The notes: generated from the letters alone by a model not told the origin. Counted from the stretch's first letter, positions 47,857 through 57,223 are shown. The stretch: DNA of 64,000 nucleotides from an uncultured Bacteroidota bacterium (GCA_902620455.1 CACNIG010000003.1:78249-142248); one strand, 5' to 3'. Translations and numbers: made by a program.

Positions 47857-48994
47857 CAAAACCCTGATTTTTTTCAGGGTTTTTTTTTAAGTCAGTCAAG
47901 ATTTTAGAGCCTATTTCAATTAAGTATTTATCTCCGTTAACTATTGCGTCACTAATCGAATCAGCTATTTCTAAAATGGTGTAGACTTTTTTTAATCCTA
48001 ATTTAACTGATACATTTTTTTCTTCTTCTCCACAAACTGCTATAACAGGTTTTTTATATTTTCTTGCTAAGCTACTTATACCACTTATTACTTTTCCTTT
48101 TTCAGTTTGCAAATCTATTTTACCTTCTCCTGTAATTATTATGTCAGAGTCCTTTATTTTTGATTCTACTTGAGTAATTTCTATCAAATTCTTTATACCT
48201 GAAATTAATTTTGCTCCAAGTAAAGAGACCAGCCCACCCCCAACTCCTCCAGCAGCACCTGAGCCAGGCATGTTTGTAACATTGGGATAATCATATTTAA
48301 TTAAAATTGATTGTAAGTTAATTAATCCTTGATCTAATTTTTTTATTTCAAGTGAGTTTGCCCCTTTTTGTTTAGCATAAACAAAAGCTGCACCATTCCT
48401 TCCATATAGAGGATTATCAACATCACATATAACATTAATAGTAATTTCTTTAAAATTAAAATTGACCTGACTATCATCGATATGATCAATTGATTTAAGA
48501 TTTTTTCCTATTGGAGATAATTGTTTTTTCAACCTATCATAGAATTGAAACCCTAGTGCTGAGGCTATACCTACTCCCCCATCATTTGTGGCACTTCCTC
48601 CAATATATAGGTTTATTGTAGTCAAACCTTTATTAATTGCATCTTTAATTAATTCACCAGTTCCAAAAGAGGATGTATTCATGCAGTTTTGTTCTTCTTT
48701 TTTAAGCAAGGATAACCCTGACGCTGATGACATTTCAATATAAGCTGTTAGGTCTGAAAAATAATAAGTAGACTTTATTGGACGAAACAAAGGATCATTA
48801 ACAATCAATTCAACAGGCTTAAGACTTAAATGATTATTTATTATATCGATTGACCCTTCTCCTCCATCAGCCATTGGACATGATATTATTTCATCTTTAG
48901 TTTTATTAATTTTTATACCTTTTGTAATAGCATCACATACTTCAGCAGCATTTAAGGAACCTTTAAATTTATCAGGAGCAATTAAAATTTTCAT
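47822..48994 (-). CDS. Glycerate kinase, GlxK/GarK type, with a C-terminus antisense to tRNA-Ser
   Basis: A 390-residue kinase phosphorylating D-glycerate. It opens KILIAPDKFKGSLNAAEVCDAI and has ISCPMADGGEGSID, the GTGELIKDAINKG-type loop, SATNDGGVGIASALGF and PGSGAAGGVGGGL, all typical of the family (usually about 375-385 residues). The last roughly 20 residues (KNPEKNQGFAEKEGFEPPEV) are read from the complement of the tRNA-Ser terminator and T arm, so they are not an evolved family tail. The kinase part is complete. Confidence 0.9.
   Translation of the reverse strand: MKILIAPDKFKGSLNAAEVCDAITKGIKINKTKDEIISCPMADGGEGSIDIINNHLSLKPVELIVNDPLFRPIKSTYYFSDLTAYIEMSSASGLSLLKKEEQNCMNTSSFGTGELIKDAINKGLTTINLYIGGSATNDGGVGIASALGFQFYDRLKKQLSPIGKNLKSIDHIDDSQVNFNFKEITINVICDVDNPLYGRNGAAFVYAKQKGANSLEIKKLDQGLINLQSILIKYDYPNVTNMPGSGAAGGVGGGLVSLLGAKLISGIKNLIEITQVESKIKDSDIIITGEGKIDLQTEKGKVISGISSLARKYKKPVIAVCGEEEKNVSVKLGLKKVYTILEIADSISDAIVNGDKYLIEIGSKILTDLKKNPEKNQGFAEKEGFEPPEV
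47858..47888 (+). terminator. Intrinsic terminator of tRNA-Ser
   Basis: AAAACCCTGA (47858-47867) pairs with TCAGGGTTTT (47874-47883) across a loop of six T, and the T-run continues to 47888. This is the only clear intrinsic terminator in the window. On the opposite strand the same bases encode the NPEKNQ part of the glycerate kinase tail. Confidence 0.85.
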
Positions 48995-49023
48995 TGCAAA
49001 ATGGTTTTTCTAACTATTGTAAA

Positions 49024-49031
49024 CAAAAATA
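49024..49031 (-). promoter_or_regulatory. Candidate -7 box for glycerate kinase
   Basis: On the minus strand TATTTTTG (49031-49024) fits TAnnTTTG, 29 nt before the start codon, in the 58-nt divergent gap to the SLC13 gene. No matching TTG box. Confidence 0.35.
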
Positions 49032-49052
49032 GATTATTTTTAAAATCGGAAT

Positions 49053-50519
49053 ATGAATCTTAATTCAAAAAATATTAGCTTAATATCAGGGCCTTTAGCT
49101 TTTATAGCTGTTCTGTTTTTCTTTAATCCTGAAAGCCTAAACCCAAGAGCAAATGCTATACTTGCCTCAACTATTTGGATAGCAATTTGGTGGATTACAG
49201 AAGCTATACCAATAGCTGTAACTGCATTATTACCAATTATATTGTTTCCACTTACTGGTGGATTGGGATTAACAGAGACAACTGCATCATTTGGGCATAA
49301 GTATGTTTTTCTTTACATAGGTGGTTTTATAATTGCAATCGCAATTGAGAAATGGAATTTGCATAAACGAATAGCGTTGAATATTATTAATTTAATTGGA
49401 ACTAACATTGTAAATATCATTCTTGGTTTTATGATTGCTACTGCATTTATGTCAATGTGGATATCAAATACAGCTACAGCTGTTATGATGTTACCAATCG
49501 CAATTGCTATTGTTGCTCAGTTAAGGGATAACCCAAATACTATTGAGGACGAAAATTTAAATTTTGGCAAAGCTCTAATGTTAGCTATTGCTTATAGTGC
49601 ATCAATCGGTGGTGTTGCTACTTTAATTGGGACACCACCTAACCTTGTATTAGCTGGTGTTGTAGAGGAAACTTTTGGATATGAGATAACCTTTGCTAAA
49701 TGGTTCCAGTTTGGTTTTCCAATATCAATTATTCTTTTATTCATATGCTGGAAATATTTAACAAGTATTGCATTTAAGTTTAAACAGAAAACTTTTCCTG
49801 GTGGAAGAGAGGAAATTTACAAACAGTTAAATGCTTTAGGAAAAATAAGCTATGAGGAGAAATTAGTGTCTGGGGTTTTTGCATTTACTGCATTTGCATG
49901 GATAAGCCGTTCCTATTTACTTGAATCAATTATACCTGGAATTGATGATACGATTATAGCTATGATCGGAGCTATCATAATATTTTTGTTACCTACAAAA
50001 AATAGGGAAAGAAAAATTTTAAAATGGGATGAAGCAGTTAAGTTACCATGGGGAATTTTATTATTATTTGGTGGTGGTATGGCTCTTGCAGCAGGGTTTA
50101 AAGACAGTGGCCTTGCATTATGGATAGGTAATCAAATGACTTTATTGGATGGTATCTCATTAATACTTTTAGTCTTCATTTTAATAGCATCTGTTAATTT
50201 TTTAACAGAAATTACATCCAATCTTGCCACAACTGCAATGCTTCTACCTATTCTTTATCCGATGTCAATGACAATTGACGTTCATCCATTTATATTGATG
50301 GTATCTGCAACTGTTGCAGCTTCATGTGCATTTATGCTTCCTGTAGCTACTCCTCCAAATGCTATAGTTTTTGGATCAGGTTATTTAAGAATTCCTGATA
50401 TGGTTAGAGTTGGAATATGGATGAACTTAATTTCAATTATACTTTTAACGCTATTTGTTTTCTTTCTTCTTCCATATTTATGGGATTTTGATCCTATGAT
50501 TTTTGTAGTGCCAGAATAA
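49053..50519 (+). CDS. SLC13/DASS-family sodium-coupled anion transporter
   Basis: A 488-residue inner-membrane transporter with about 11-12 helices. Two substrate/sodium motifs stand in the inverted repeats: SNTATAVMMLPIAIA and TSNLATTAMLLPILYP, each followed by its proline turn (GTPPNLVLAG and ATPPNAIVFGSGY). DASS proteins carry C4-dicarboxylates, citrate or sulfate with Na+. Dicarboxylate is most likely by motif, but the anion is not proven. The following lipoprotein gene is 27 nt downstream. Confidence 0.9.
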   Translation: MNLNSKNISLISGPLAFIAVLFFFNPESLNPRANAILASTIWIAIWWITEAIPIAVTALLPIILFPLTGGLGLTETTASFGHKYVFLYIGGFIIAIAIEKWNLHKRIALNIINLIGTNIVNIILGFMIATAFMSMWISNTATAVMMLPIAIAIVAQLRDNPNTIEDENLNFGKALMLAIAYSASIGGVATLIGTPPNLVLAGVVEETFGYEITFAKWFQFGFPISIILLFICWKYLTSIAFKFKQKTFPGGREEIYKQLNALGKISYEEKLVSGVFAFTAFAWISRSYLLESIIPGIDDTIIAMIGAIIIFLLPTKNRERKILKWDEAVKLPWGILLLFGGGMALAAGFKDSGLALWIGNQMTLLDGISLILLVFILIASVNFLTEITSNLATTAMLLPILYPMSMTIDVHPFILMVSATVAASCAFMLPVATPPNAIVFGSGYLRIPDMVRVGIWMNLISIILLTLFVFFLLPYLWDFDPMIFVVPE

Positions 50520-50546
50520 TATTGATTCTTTTTTTTAATTTTAAAT

Positions 50547-51185
50547 ATGAGACTTTATTTTATCGCTTTCCTATTATTGGTGCTGTCGTGTGGAAATCTT
50601 AATAGTCAGGAGGGGTCTAAAATTGATCTTAGAAATGTTAATGTTGGAACAAAAAGACTTCCAACAATTTTTTTATTTGGAGAAGAATATACTGCTAGAA
50701 ATAGAGATGATTTACTTAGAGGTATTTTAAAGTCTCAATTTTACAGACCAGATTTAAATATCATTATTAATCTTGAAGAATTTATTTCAAAAAGAACATT
50801 TAGCTTCAGACATAAAGGCCCTATTGATATTATGGTTGACGGAAAAAGATTAAGGAATCAAAATGTTTACAATACTAACTCACTTTATGGCCAAGAAAGA
50901 GATCAAAGATTACTTAAACTAATCAATGAAGTAAAAAATGTTAGAATTGACAGTAATCTTAATGGGATTTTAGAAAGAAGAGTTATAAAAAAAGAAATAG
51001 AGTCTATTAACGATCAAATTGCAAAACTTGTTAAAAAAATAAGACCAGAAATTGAAAATGATACAATATATGTGACTGAAAAATCTCAAGAAAAAGCATT
51101 AAGAAAATTTTATAGAATAAAGAATAGACAGGAGAAAAGATTTGATGAGACCAAATTAATTGAGATAAATATCATTACAAATTAA
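50547..51185 (+). CDS. Unrecognised lipoprotein
   Basis: A 212-residue protein with a lipoprotein signal: hydrophobic core LYFIAFLLLVLS followed by Cys15, then GNLNSQEG. The mature part is charged, with a long C-terminal helical, lysine/glutamate-rich stretch (about 130-212), preceded by PTIFLFGEEYTARNRDDLLRG. No catalytic motif is recognised. It lies 27 nt after the SLC13 gene in the same direction, so cotranscription is possible. Its end overlaps pxpC by 11 nt on the opposite strand. Confidence 0.78.
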   Translation: MRLYFIAFLLLVLSCGNLNSQEGSKIDLRNVNVGTKRLPTIFLFGEEYTARNRDDLLRGILKSQFYRPDLNIIINLEEFISKRTFSFRHKGPIDIMVDGKRLRNQNVYNTNSLYGQERDQRLLKLINEVKNVRIDSNLNGILERRVIKKEIESINDQIAKLVKKIRPEIENDTIYVTEKSQEKALRKFYRIKNRQEKRFDETKLIEINIITN

Positions 51186-52011
51186 TCAGCCTAAATTTTA
51201 TTTTGTCAGTAGATTTTAATTGTGATAAATAGTTTAATGAACTTATGTTAAGCTGAAGAATCCTTGGGTACCCCCCTGTGGTTTGGCAATCTCTATGAAG
51301 TATAATCATTTTACCAGATGGAGTCAATTGAACAGAACCTGGCAATACAGGTGATGAAATAATTGATTTTGTACCAACTTGAAGTTTTTCAACAAGATTA
51401 TAAGCCATTCTGTTATTAGTGCTAATGGTAAATTCATTTTTAAACAATTTATTTTTTGAATTACTAGACAGTAAATCAAATTCAGGACCTTTGAAAACTT
51501 CTATTGATCTATTTAATTTAAAATTAAATCTATCCCATTTTAAAATTTTATTTTTAGATTTTTTTGAAACTTTTATTTCATCATTTTTCTTTAAGAAGTA
51601 TGAATCAGTAATATTACTAAAGAATGCCTTACTACCAAAAATAGACTTTACCTTAAGACCTCCTGAAACAGCTATATAGCATCTAGCACCATTAATAGTA
51701 TTATTTAATTTTAATGTGTCTCCTAACTTGACATTAATTGGTTGATACATTTTGACAGGCAATTTATTGATTAGAGGATTAAAATCTCCACCAGTAATGG
51801 ATATAACATAATTACCATTAAAAGCTAGGGTTGGTCCAGTTAGTGTAATCTCGAAAAGAGATTCATTTTTTTTATTATTGACAATTTTATTTGCAGCCCA
51901 TGCGCTTTCTTGATCCATAAAACCAGAGGTTGGTATTCCAATATTTCTATACCCATGTCTTCCCCCATCTTGTATTGTTGTGAAAAGACCTGGCTGAATT
52001 ACTTTAATCAT
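51175..52011 (-). CDS. pxpC: 5-oxoprolinase subunit C (biotin-dependent carboxyltransferase-like)
   Basis: A 278-residue KipA/PxpC protein, one part of the ATP-dependent PxpABC enzyme that opens 5-oxoproline (pyroglutamate) to glutamate. It starts IKVIQPGLFTTIQDGGRHGYR and has NIGIPTSGFMDQESAWAAN and the late CQTTGGYPRILQLN segment, all conserved. It lies directly after pxpB with no gap, last in the operon. Slightly shorter than usual (about 310). Confidence 0.93.
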   Translation of the reverse strand: MIKVIQPGLFTTIQDGGRHGYRNIGIPTSGFMDQESAWAANKIVNNKKNESLFEITLTGPTLAFNGNYVISITGGDFNPLINKLPVKMYQPINVKLGDTLKLNNTINGARCYIAVSGGLKVKSIFGSKAFFSNITDSYFLKKNDEIKVSKKSKNKILKWDRFNFKLNRSIEVFKGPEFDLLSSNSKNKLFKNEFTISTNNRMAYNLVEKLQVGTKSIISSPVLPGSVQLTPSGKMIILHRDCQTTGGYPRILQLNISSLNYLSQLKSTDKIKFRLINL

Positions 52012-52722
52012 TTATTTATAAATTGGTTTTACTGAATTCTCTTTTTTCATTTGTTGATATTTTTTGCTTGATATTTCAATAAATTGAATTTTATCACCAG
52101 GTTTAGCAAAACAGGGATTTTTAGATTTTAAATCAAAAAAGTCTAAAGGTGAAATACCAATAATATGCCATCCTCCAGGACTATCTTGAGAATAAATACA
52201 TGTTTGGTTTAATGCAATACCAATAGAACCTTTTTTTATATTTAAAGAGGGAATTTCTTTTCTTTCACAATGAAGTTTCTCATCAGTAAAACCCATATAC
52301 ATGAAACCAGGTAAAAATCCCATTGACAAAACATCATATATTTTTGATTTGTGAATATTTATAATTTCTGATGGAGATAGTTTTTTTTCTTTTGCTAAAT
52401 TTTTAAGATCAACTGCGTATTTAAAATCATAACAAACTGGGATTTGCCATATTTTGTTATACTTAGAGAGATCATCCTCTGTGTCTTCAATTTTTTTTAA
52501 TTTTTTGATAAGGTCATCAGCTGAAATTTTAGTTCTATCAAAAATTACTAGAATTGAATTAATAGATTGCACAATATCTAAAATACAATCATTCATGTGT
52601 GTCACAATTCTTTTTTTAGTATTGGAAATATTACTAATTAATTTAGAATTGGTTGGACAATTATATGATACTAAAATAGACCTCTCATTAAAAACAAAAT
52701 ATGTTTTAGGATTACCTTCCAT
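52012..52722 (-). CDS. pxpB: 5-oxoprolinase subunit B
   Basis: A 236-residue KipI/PxpB protein. The conserved segments are IPVCYD, LGFLPGFMYMG-type MGFLPGFMYMGFTDEKL, and GSIGIALNQTCIYSQDSPGGWHIIG. With PxpA and PxpC it hydrolyses 5-oxoproline using ATP. It overlaps pxpA by 11 nt and abuts pxpC, which fits a fixed stoichiometric complex. Confidence 0.94.
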   Translation of the reverse strand: MEGNPKTYFVFNERSILVSYNCPTNSKLISNISNTKKRIVTHMNDCILDIVQSINSILVIFDRTKISADDLIKKLKKIEDTEDDLSKYNKIWQIPVCYDFKYAVDLKNLAKEKKLSPSEIINIHKSKIYDVLSMGFLPGFMYMGFTDEKLHCERKEIPSLNIKKGSIGIALNQTCIYSQDSPGGWHIIGISPLDFFDLKSKNPCFAKPGDKIQFIEISSKKYQQMKKENSVKPIYK

Positions 52723-53425
52723 TAAATTTTTTATTTATTTTTTTTAGTATATCGATAGAATTATTAGTATCAGAATGAATACAAATCGTGTCAAACTTTA
52801 TTTTTTGAAAATTTCCATTTATTGTTTTTACAGTATCAGTTTCTTTAATATTTCTTATATGTTCTATAACATTATTCGGATCTGTAATTAAGGCATTTTC
52901 ATTTTCTCTAGAAACTAAACTTAAGTCATCATTATAATTTCTGTCTCCAAACACCTCATAGGTAACACTGAACCCTCTTTTTAAAGCTTTCTTTTCAATT
53001 TCAGATTTATACGGAATATATAGAGAGTATTTTTTTTTGAATTCTTTTAATGTATTCAAGTATAAGTTGGAAAGGTCAGCATCTATTATCATCTGATTAT
53101 AAAGTGCCCCATGAGCCTTAATATGGTTTAAGGTAATACCATATGAGCTTGCAATTGACTCGAGAGATTTAATCTGAGAAATTATACTGTGTGACAATTC
53201 AGAAGGTGAAATATCTATTTTTTTTCTTCCAAAATTAATTTTATCTGGGTAAGATGGATGAGCTCCAATTTTTACTTTATTTCTAATTGAAATTTCAACA
53301 CATTCAATCATACTTCCATTATCTCCTGCATGACCTCCACAAGCAATATTACATGAATCAATTAGTGGCATAATAATATGCTCATTATTAAGACCCTCAC
53401 CTAAATCACAATTAATATGTAACAT
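52712..53425 (-). CDS. pxpA: 5-oxoprolinase subunit A (LamB/YcsF family)
   Basis: A 237-residue PxpA protein. It opens with INCDLGEGLNNEHIIMPLID and SCNIACGGHAGD, then KIGAHPSYPDKINFGRK and HIKAHGALYNQM, all highly conserved. The C-terminal CIHSDT motif is present. It forms a complex with PxpB and PxpC. It overlaps the NRAMP-like gene by one base, so transporter and enzyme are translationally coupled. Confidence 0.95.
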   Translation of the reverse strand: MLHINCDLGEGLNNEHIIMPLIDSCNIACGGHAGDNGSMIECVEISIRNKVKIGAHPSYPDKINFGRKKIDISPSELSHSIISQIKSLESIASSYGITLNHIKAHGALYNQMIIDADLSNLYLNTLKEFKKKYSLYIPYKSEIEKKALKRGFSVTYEVFGDRNYNDDLSLVSRENENALITDPNNVIEHIRNIKETDTVKTINGNFQKIKFDTICIHSDTNNSIDILKKINKKFNGR

Positions 53426-54615
53426 TATATAAGAGTAATTAAACCTTTAGCTCCAAGGATTATTGATAATATGAATATCACAGAACCTAAAATATTTTGA
53501 AATTTATAACGATATCTTTGGCTGATTATACTTTTATTATTAATTAACCATAAAAGAATGATTGCTATAATTGGTAGCAAAAGGCTGTTAGAAAACTGAG
53601 CAAATTTTATTATTTCAATTGGATTCAACTCTACCATTGATGCAATTACACCACTAAATAAAATAATGATCCAAATAGCTCTAAATTTTTGACTTTTTAA
53701 TGAATCATCCCAGTCAAAGCAACTTTTGGCAACATAAGCCGCAGCTAGTGGTGCTGTAATGGAGGATGTAATGCCTGAAGCAAATAAACCAATTCCTAAA
53801 AAATAGATTGCAAATTTTCCATATAGAGGTTCAAGACCTTTAGCTAAGTCAATTACCCCATTTACATCTTTATTATTTACAGATGCAGCAGTTATTATAA
53901 TTGATAATGAGATTAGACCACCAATCAGAATTGAGAAAAAACTTTCAAATCTTGCAACTTTTAACTTGTTTGAAGAGCCCCACTTTTCAGAAACCAATGA
54001 CGAGTGAAGAAATAGGTTATATGGGACAACAGTCGTACCGACTAGACCTAGAACTACCATTATATTAGTTGAATTTAGTTCTGGTGACAAAATTCCATTT
54101 AATAGGCTTTCAATGTTAGGTTTAGTCATAATTGCAGTAATAAAAAAAGAAATGCTCATAATTAGAACTAATAGTACAAGAAACCTTTCTAAAATTTTGT
54201 AGTTACCTTGATAAAGAATTATGAATGCAATTAGCCCAATAAAAATTGGTATATAGTTAATTGACTCTGAATTTAGAATTGCAGATATTCCCAGCGAAGC
54301 TCCTGTTATATTTCCAGCTTCATATGCTGCATTTCCAATTAATATTGAACAAATAATTAATACTAAAAAAAGTCTATTAATAAATTTGGACTTAATATTA
54401 ATTCTAATAACCTCTGCTAAGTTCATCTTTGTAATTAATCCAATCCTTAGAGACATTTCTTGAAGAACAATCGTAGAAAAGATTGATAAAATAATAGCCC
54501 ATATTAAAGAATAACCAAATGAGGCTCCTGCGATAGTGCATAGAGTGACAGTACCAGGGCCTATAAAAGCAGCAGCAATTAAAGCACCTGGTCCTATATC
54601 TCTTAACCATTTCAT
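53425..54615 (-). CDS. NRAMP-fold transporter without the metal-binding residues, pyroglutamate-operon type
   Basis: A 396-residue inner-membrane protein with about 11 helices and clear NRAMP homology. The metal site is lost: the TM1 motif DPGN reads GPGT (19-22, AAAFIGPGTVTL) and the TM6 MPH motif reads VPY (197-199, TTVVPYNLFLHSSL). Both replaced positions coordinate the metal in known NRAMP structures. B. subtilis YcsG, encoded beside ycsF (pxpA), belongs to this general family. Coupling to pxpA suggests uptake of 5-oxoproline or a related acid; this is inference. It overlaps the M14 peptidase stop (TAATG). Confidence 0.85.
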   Translation of the reverse strand: MKWLRDIGPGALIAAAFIGPGTVTLCTIAGASFGYSLIWAIILSIFSTIVLQEMSLRIGLITKMNLAEVIRINIKSKFINRLFLVLIICSILIGNAAYEAGNITGASLGISAILNSESINYIPIFIGLIAFIILYQGNYKILERFLVLLVLIMSISFFITAIMTKPNIESLLNGILSPELNSTNIMVVLGLVGTTVVPYNLFLHSSLVSEKWGSSNKLKVARFESFFSILIGGLISLSIIITAASVNNKDVNGVIDLAKGLEPLYGKFAIYFLGIGLFASGITSSITAPLAAAYVAKSCFDWDDSLKSQKFRAIWIIILFSGVIASMVELNPIEIIKFAQFSNSLLLPIIAIILLWLINNKSIISQRYRYKFQNILGSVIFILSIILGAKGLITLI

Positions 54616-57128
54616 TATGGGATATATATCTTATCTCCGAGAAGTATAGCATTAAGAAAGAGTCTATTAGTTCCATACCATGCACCTCTAAAATTAGGGT
54701 TATCTGCAAACATTACAGCAATTCCCTTACCAACTTTAGACACAACTAAAGAAACAGATTCTTTTATTTTTGACTTATTATTTTCCGAAAGAAATCCATC
54801 AATCAAGGAATCATCTGTGTATCTTACAACTGACGAATAACTATTTTTTGAAGGTTTAAGCCATATTGAATTATTCTTGTATAGTGGCAAAGTATTATTC
54901 TCATAACCAAAAGCTAATGGATGAGTTAGATCTATCATTGAATTTAATATAACACCCCCAATCTGCTCCTTACCTGTATTTTCTCTTGCATCTCCATAAG
55001 CAAGGTAATTTATTTCATCAGATTCTTCTTTTTCAAGAAGACTTTCATCAACTATGTTTTTATCAATTAGAAATTTAGATCCACTTCCAATACTTATAAT
55101 TGTATTACCATTTTCTGCCCATGTCTTTATTTTTTCAATCTGACTATCAGAGAACTTGTAATTTCCAGAAACTAATACAAGTACATTGTATTTATCCATT
55201 GAAATATTATCAAAGTTTCTGATTGGAACCTTTGTTATTGGCATTCCCACTCTTTGATCAAGTAAATGCCAAACCTCACCAGCTTCATATGCTCTAACAC
55301 CAGTTCCAATTAGCATCATAGCACTTGGTTTATTAACTGGCATAACGTATCCACTTCCTAAATCAATTCCTGACGAGCTAAGTCCACTCTCAACTGAATA
55401 AATATTAACATTATACTTTTTTTGAACACTTTTCATTTTCTCATAAAGTTCATTTGGATTTAATTTCTTCTGAATTGATAATGGGATTATAAGAGAACCA
55501 TAACTAAAGGTCTTACTGCCAGATGAAGTCTGAATTGTAAATGGTTTAAATGATGCAGATGTTAATACGTCATTTTTTAATAGGTCATATGTTACAGCAG
55601 GAATATTATAGTCTTGGGAGTCTAATATATATGCATAATTTGATTGAGAAAATGTATTAACCTCAAAAAGACCATCAATATCGTCAACTTCTGTTCCTGC
55701 AAAATCTTTATTAGATGAAGAATAATCTATATCATAAATATTTGCCATTGACCAAGCTGATGCATCATAAAAAACACTATCTCTATATTTCTCGTGCGTT
55801 TCAAAGAATGAACGAACCAACCTATAGTTTTTTTGAACTGTTGGAACATAGAACTGATCTTTATCTCTTAATACCTTAATATCATGAATTTTTAATTTGT
55901 CAATAAATGCTTTGGTTTTGTTTTTATCATTACCCTGATTAAATATGTATCCTCTTACTTTTTTTCTGGATGAATCTGTTAATGCTGACTTGTAAAAATT
56001 ACTTTGATAGTCTTTTAGTTTCTCTTTGTTTGCAACAGAAGCTTTAACAGTTGTCATACCAGATATATATTGGTTTTTAATTGTAAATGGAAAAGTAATT
56101 TCACCAAATTGAGTTTTTTGTTTAAACCCTCTAGAACTCGCTTGTTCAAAAAGAAGTCCAATTCCACCTAAATAATCTGGGTATGCAGATCCATAACCTG
56201 GATAGGTTCTATCAAATATTTCTCTTGTAAAATAAAGAGTTCCTATTTCATCTAATGCTTCCGCAAAATATGAGCCAAATAGAAAATTAAAATATTCATA
56301 ATTCTCTTTAGGAATAACAGGATTTAGAGATCCGTTTGGTTTAAATGGAACAAAGAAATAAGTACTGTTTGTACCCATTTCATGAAAGTCAGCAGTAACA
56401 TTTGGTTTCCATGAATGGTACCATTTAAGCTTACTTCTACTCTCCGGGTGAATCCCCAAATACCAATCTCTATTTAAATCAAACCAGTAATGATTTGTTC
56501 TTCCTCCAGGCCAGTATTCATTATGTTCAGCATCTTGAGGATCATCGACTAGAGGTGATCCCTTATATGTGTTTACCCAATGGGTATGTCTGTCTCTACC
56601 ATCGGGATTTAAAGTAGGGTCAATCAAAATAACAGATTCAGATAAATATTTGCTTATTTCATCTGATTTTGATCCTATGAGAGTATAAGCAGTTAAAAGC
56701 GCTGCCTCAGATGTTGAAGGTTCATTTCCATGTACACTGTAGGCTAAATTGATTATTACAGGGAGATCCTCTGGTTTTGATTCCTCTAAATAATTTGGAT
56801 GTTCAGGATTTAGATATGAGATATGATTTTCACGAATTTTTTCTAGTTCAAGAATTTTATCAGATGAACTTATTGCTAGTATTACGAGCTTTCTTTTCTC
56901 ATATGTCTCTCCATAATGCATTATTTGTGCTTTATCTGACACGTTAGATAGATATTCCATGTATGAGACAATTAGATCATGTCTTGTTTGCATTTCTCCA
57001 ATTGGATATCCCAAGAATTCCTCAGGTGATTTAATATTCTCGTCAAATGGAGCATATTTTTCGTAATAATAATCTTGAGAAAATAATGAACCAATAAATA
57101 ATAAGTTTAATAATAGAATCTTTTTCAT
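54615..57128 (-). CDS. Secreted M14-family zinc carboxypeptidase-like protein
   Basis: An 837-residue exported metallopeptidase with signal peptide MKKILLLNLLFIGSLFSQ. The M14 zinc ligands are His133 and Glu136 (SVHGNEPST) and His249 (TADFHEMGTN), with the catalytic glutamate at Glu328 (GLLFEQAS). DGRDRHTHWVN and WFDLNRDWYLG are substrate-pocket segments. The C-terminal half (about 390-837) is a long accessory region that includes a glutamine-amidotransferase-like stretch near VLVLVSGNYKFSDSQIEKIK. It heads an operon with the NRAMP-like transporter and pxpABC, suggesting that it releases peptides or amino acids feeding pyroglutamate use. Confidence 0.9.
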   Translation of the reverse strand: MKKILLLNLLFIGSLFSQDYYYEKYAPFDENIKSPEEFLGYPIGEMQTRHDLIVSYMEYLSNVSDKAQIMHYGETYEKRKLVILAISSSDKILELEKIRENHISYLNPEHPNYLEESKPEDLPVIINLAYSVHGNEPSTSEAALLTAYTLIGSKSDEISKYLSESVILIDPTLNPDGRDRHTHWVNTYKGSPLVDDPQDAEHNEYWPGGRTNHYWFDLNRDWYLGIHPESRSKLKWYHSWKPNVTADFHEMGTNSTYFFVPFKPNGSLNPVIPKENYEYFNFLFGSYFAEALDEIGTLYFTREIFDRTYPGYGSAYPDYLGGIGLLFEQASSRGFKQKTQFGEITFPFTIKNQYISGMTTVKASVANKEKLKDYQSNFYKSALTDSSRKKVRGYIFNQGNDKNKTKAFIDKLKIHDIKVLRDKDQFYVPTVQKNYRLVRSFFETHEKYRDSVFYDASAWSMANIYDIDYSSSNKDFAGTEVDDIDGLFEVNTFSQSNYAYILDSQDYNIPAVTYDLLKNDVLTSASFKPFTIQTSSGSKTFSYGSLIIPLSIQKKLNPNELYEKMKSVQKKYNVNIYSVESGLSSSGIDLGSGYVMPVNKPSAMMLIGTGVRAYEAGEVWHLLDQRVGMPITKVPIRNFDNISMDKYNVLVLVSGNYKFSDSQIEKIKTWAENGNTIISIGSGSKFLIDKNIVDESLLEKEESDEINYLAYGDARENTGKEQIGGVILNSMIDLTHPLAFGYENNTLPLYKNNSIWLKPSKNSYSSVVRYTDDSLIDGFLSENNKSKIKESVSLVVSKVGKGIAVMFADNPNFRGAWYGTNRLFLNAILLGDKIYIP

Positions 57129-57196
57129 AATAAATTAAGTTTATATAAATATATTCATTTTGATTTTTTTTAACACCTGTAATTTAAGTATTTACT

Positions 57197-57204
57197 TATA
57201 TTTG
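57197..57204 (+). promoter_or_regulatory. Candidate -7 box for the M1 aminopeptidase
   Basis: TATATTTG fits TAnnTTTG 19 nt before the aminopeptidase start, in the 95-nt divergent gap. No TTG at the expected distance upstream. Confidence 0.42.
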
Positions 57205-57223
57205 GAATCATTAAAATCCATTT

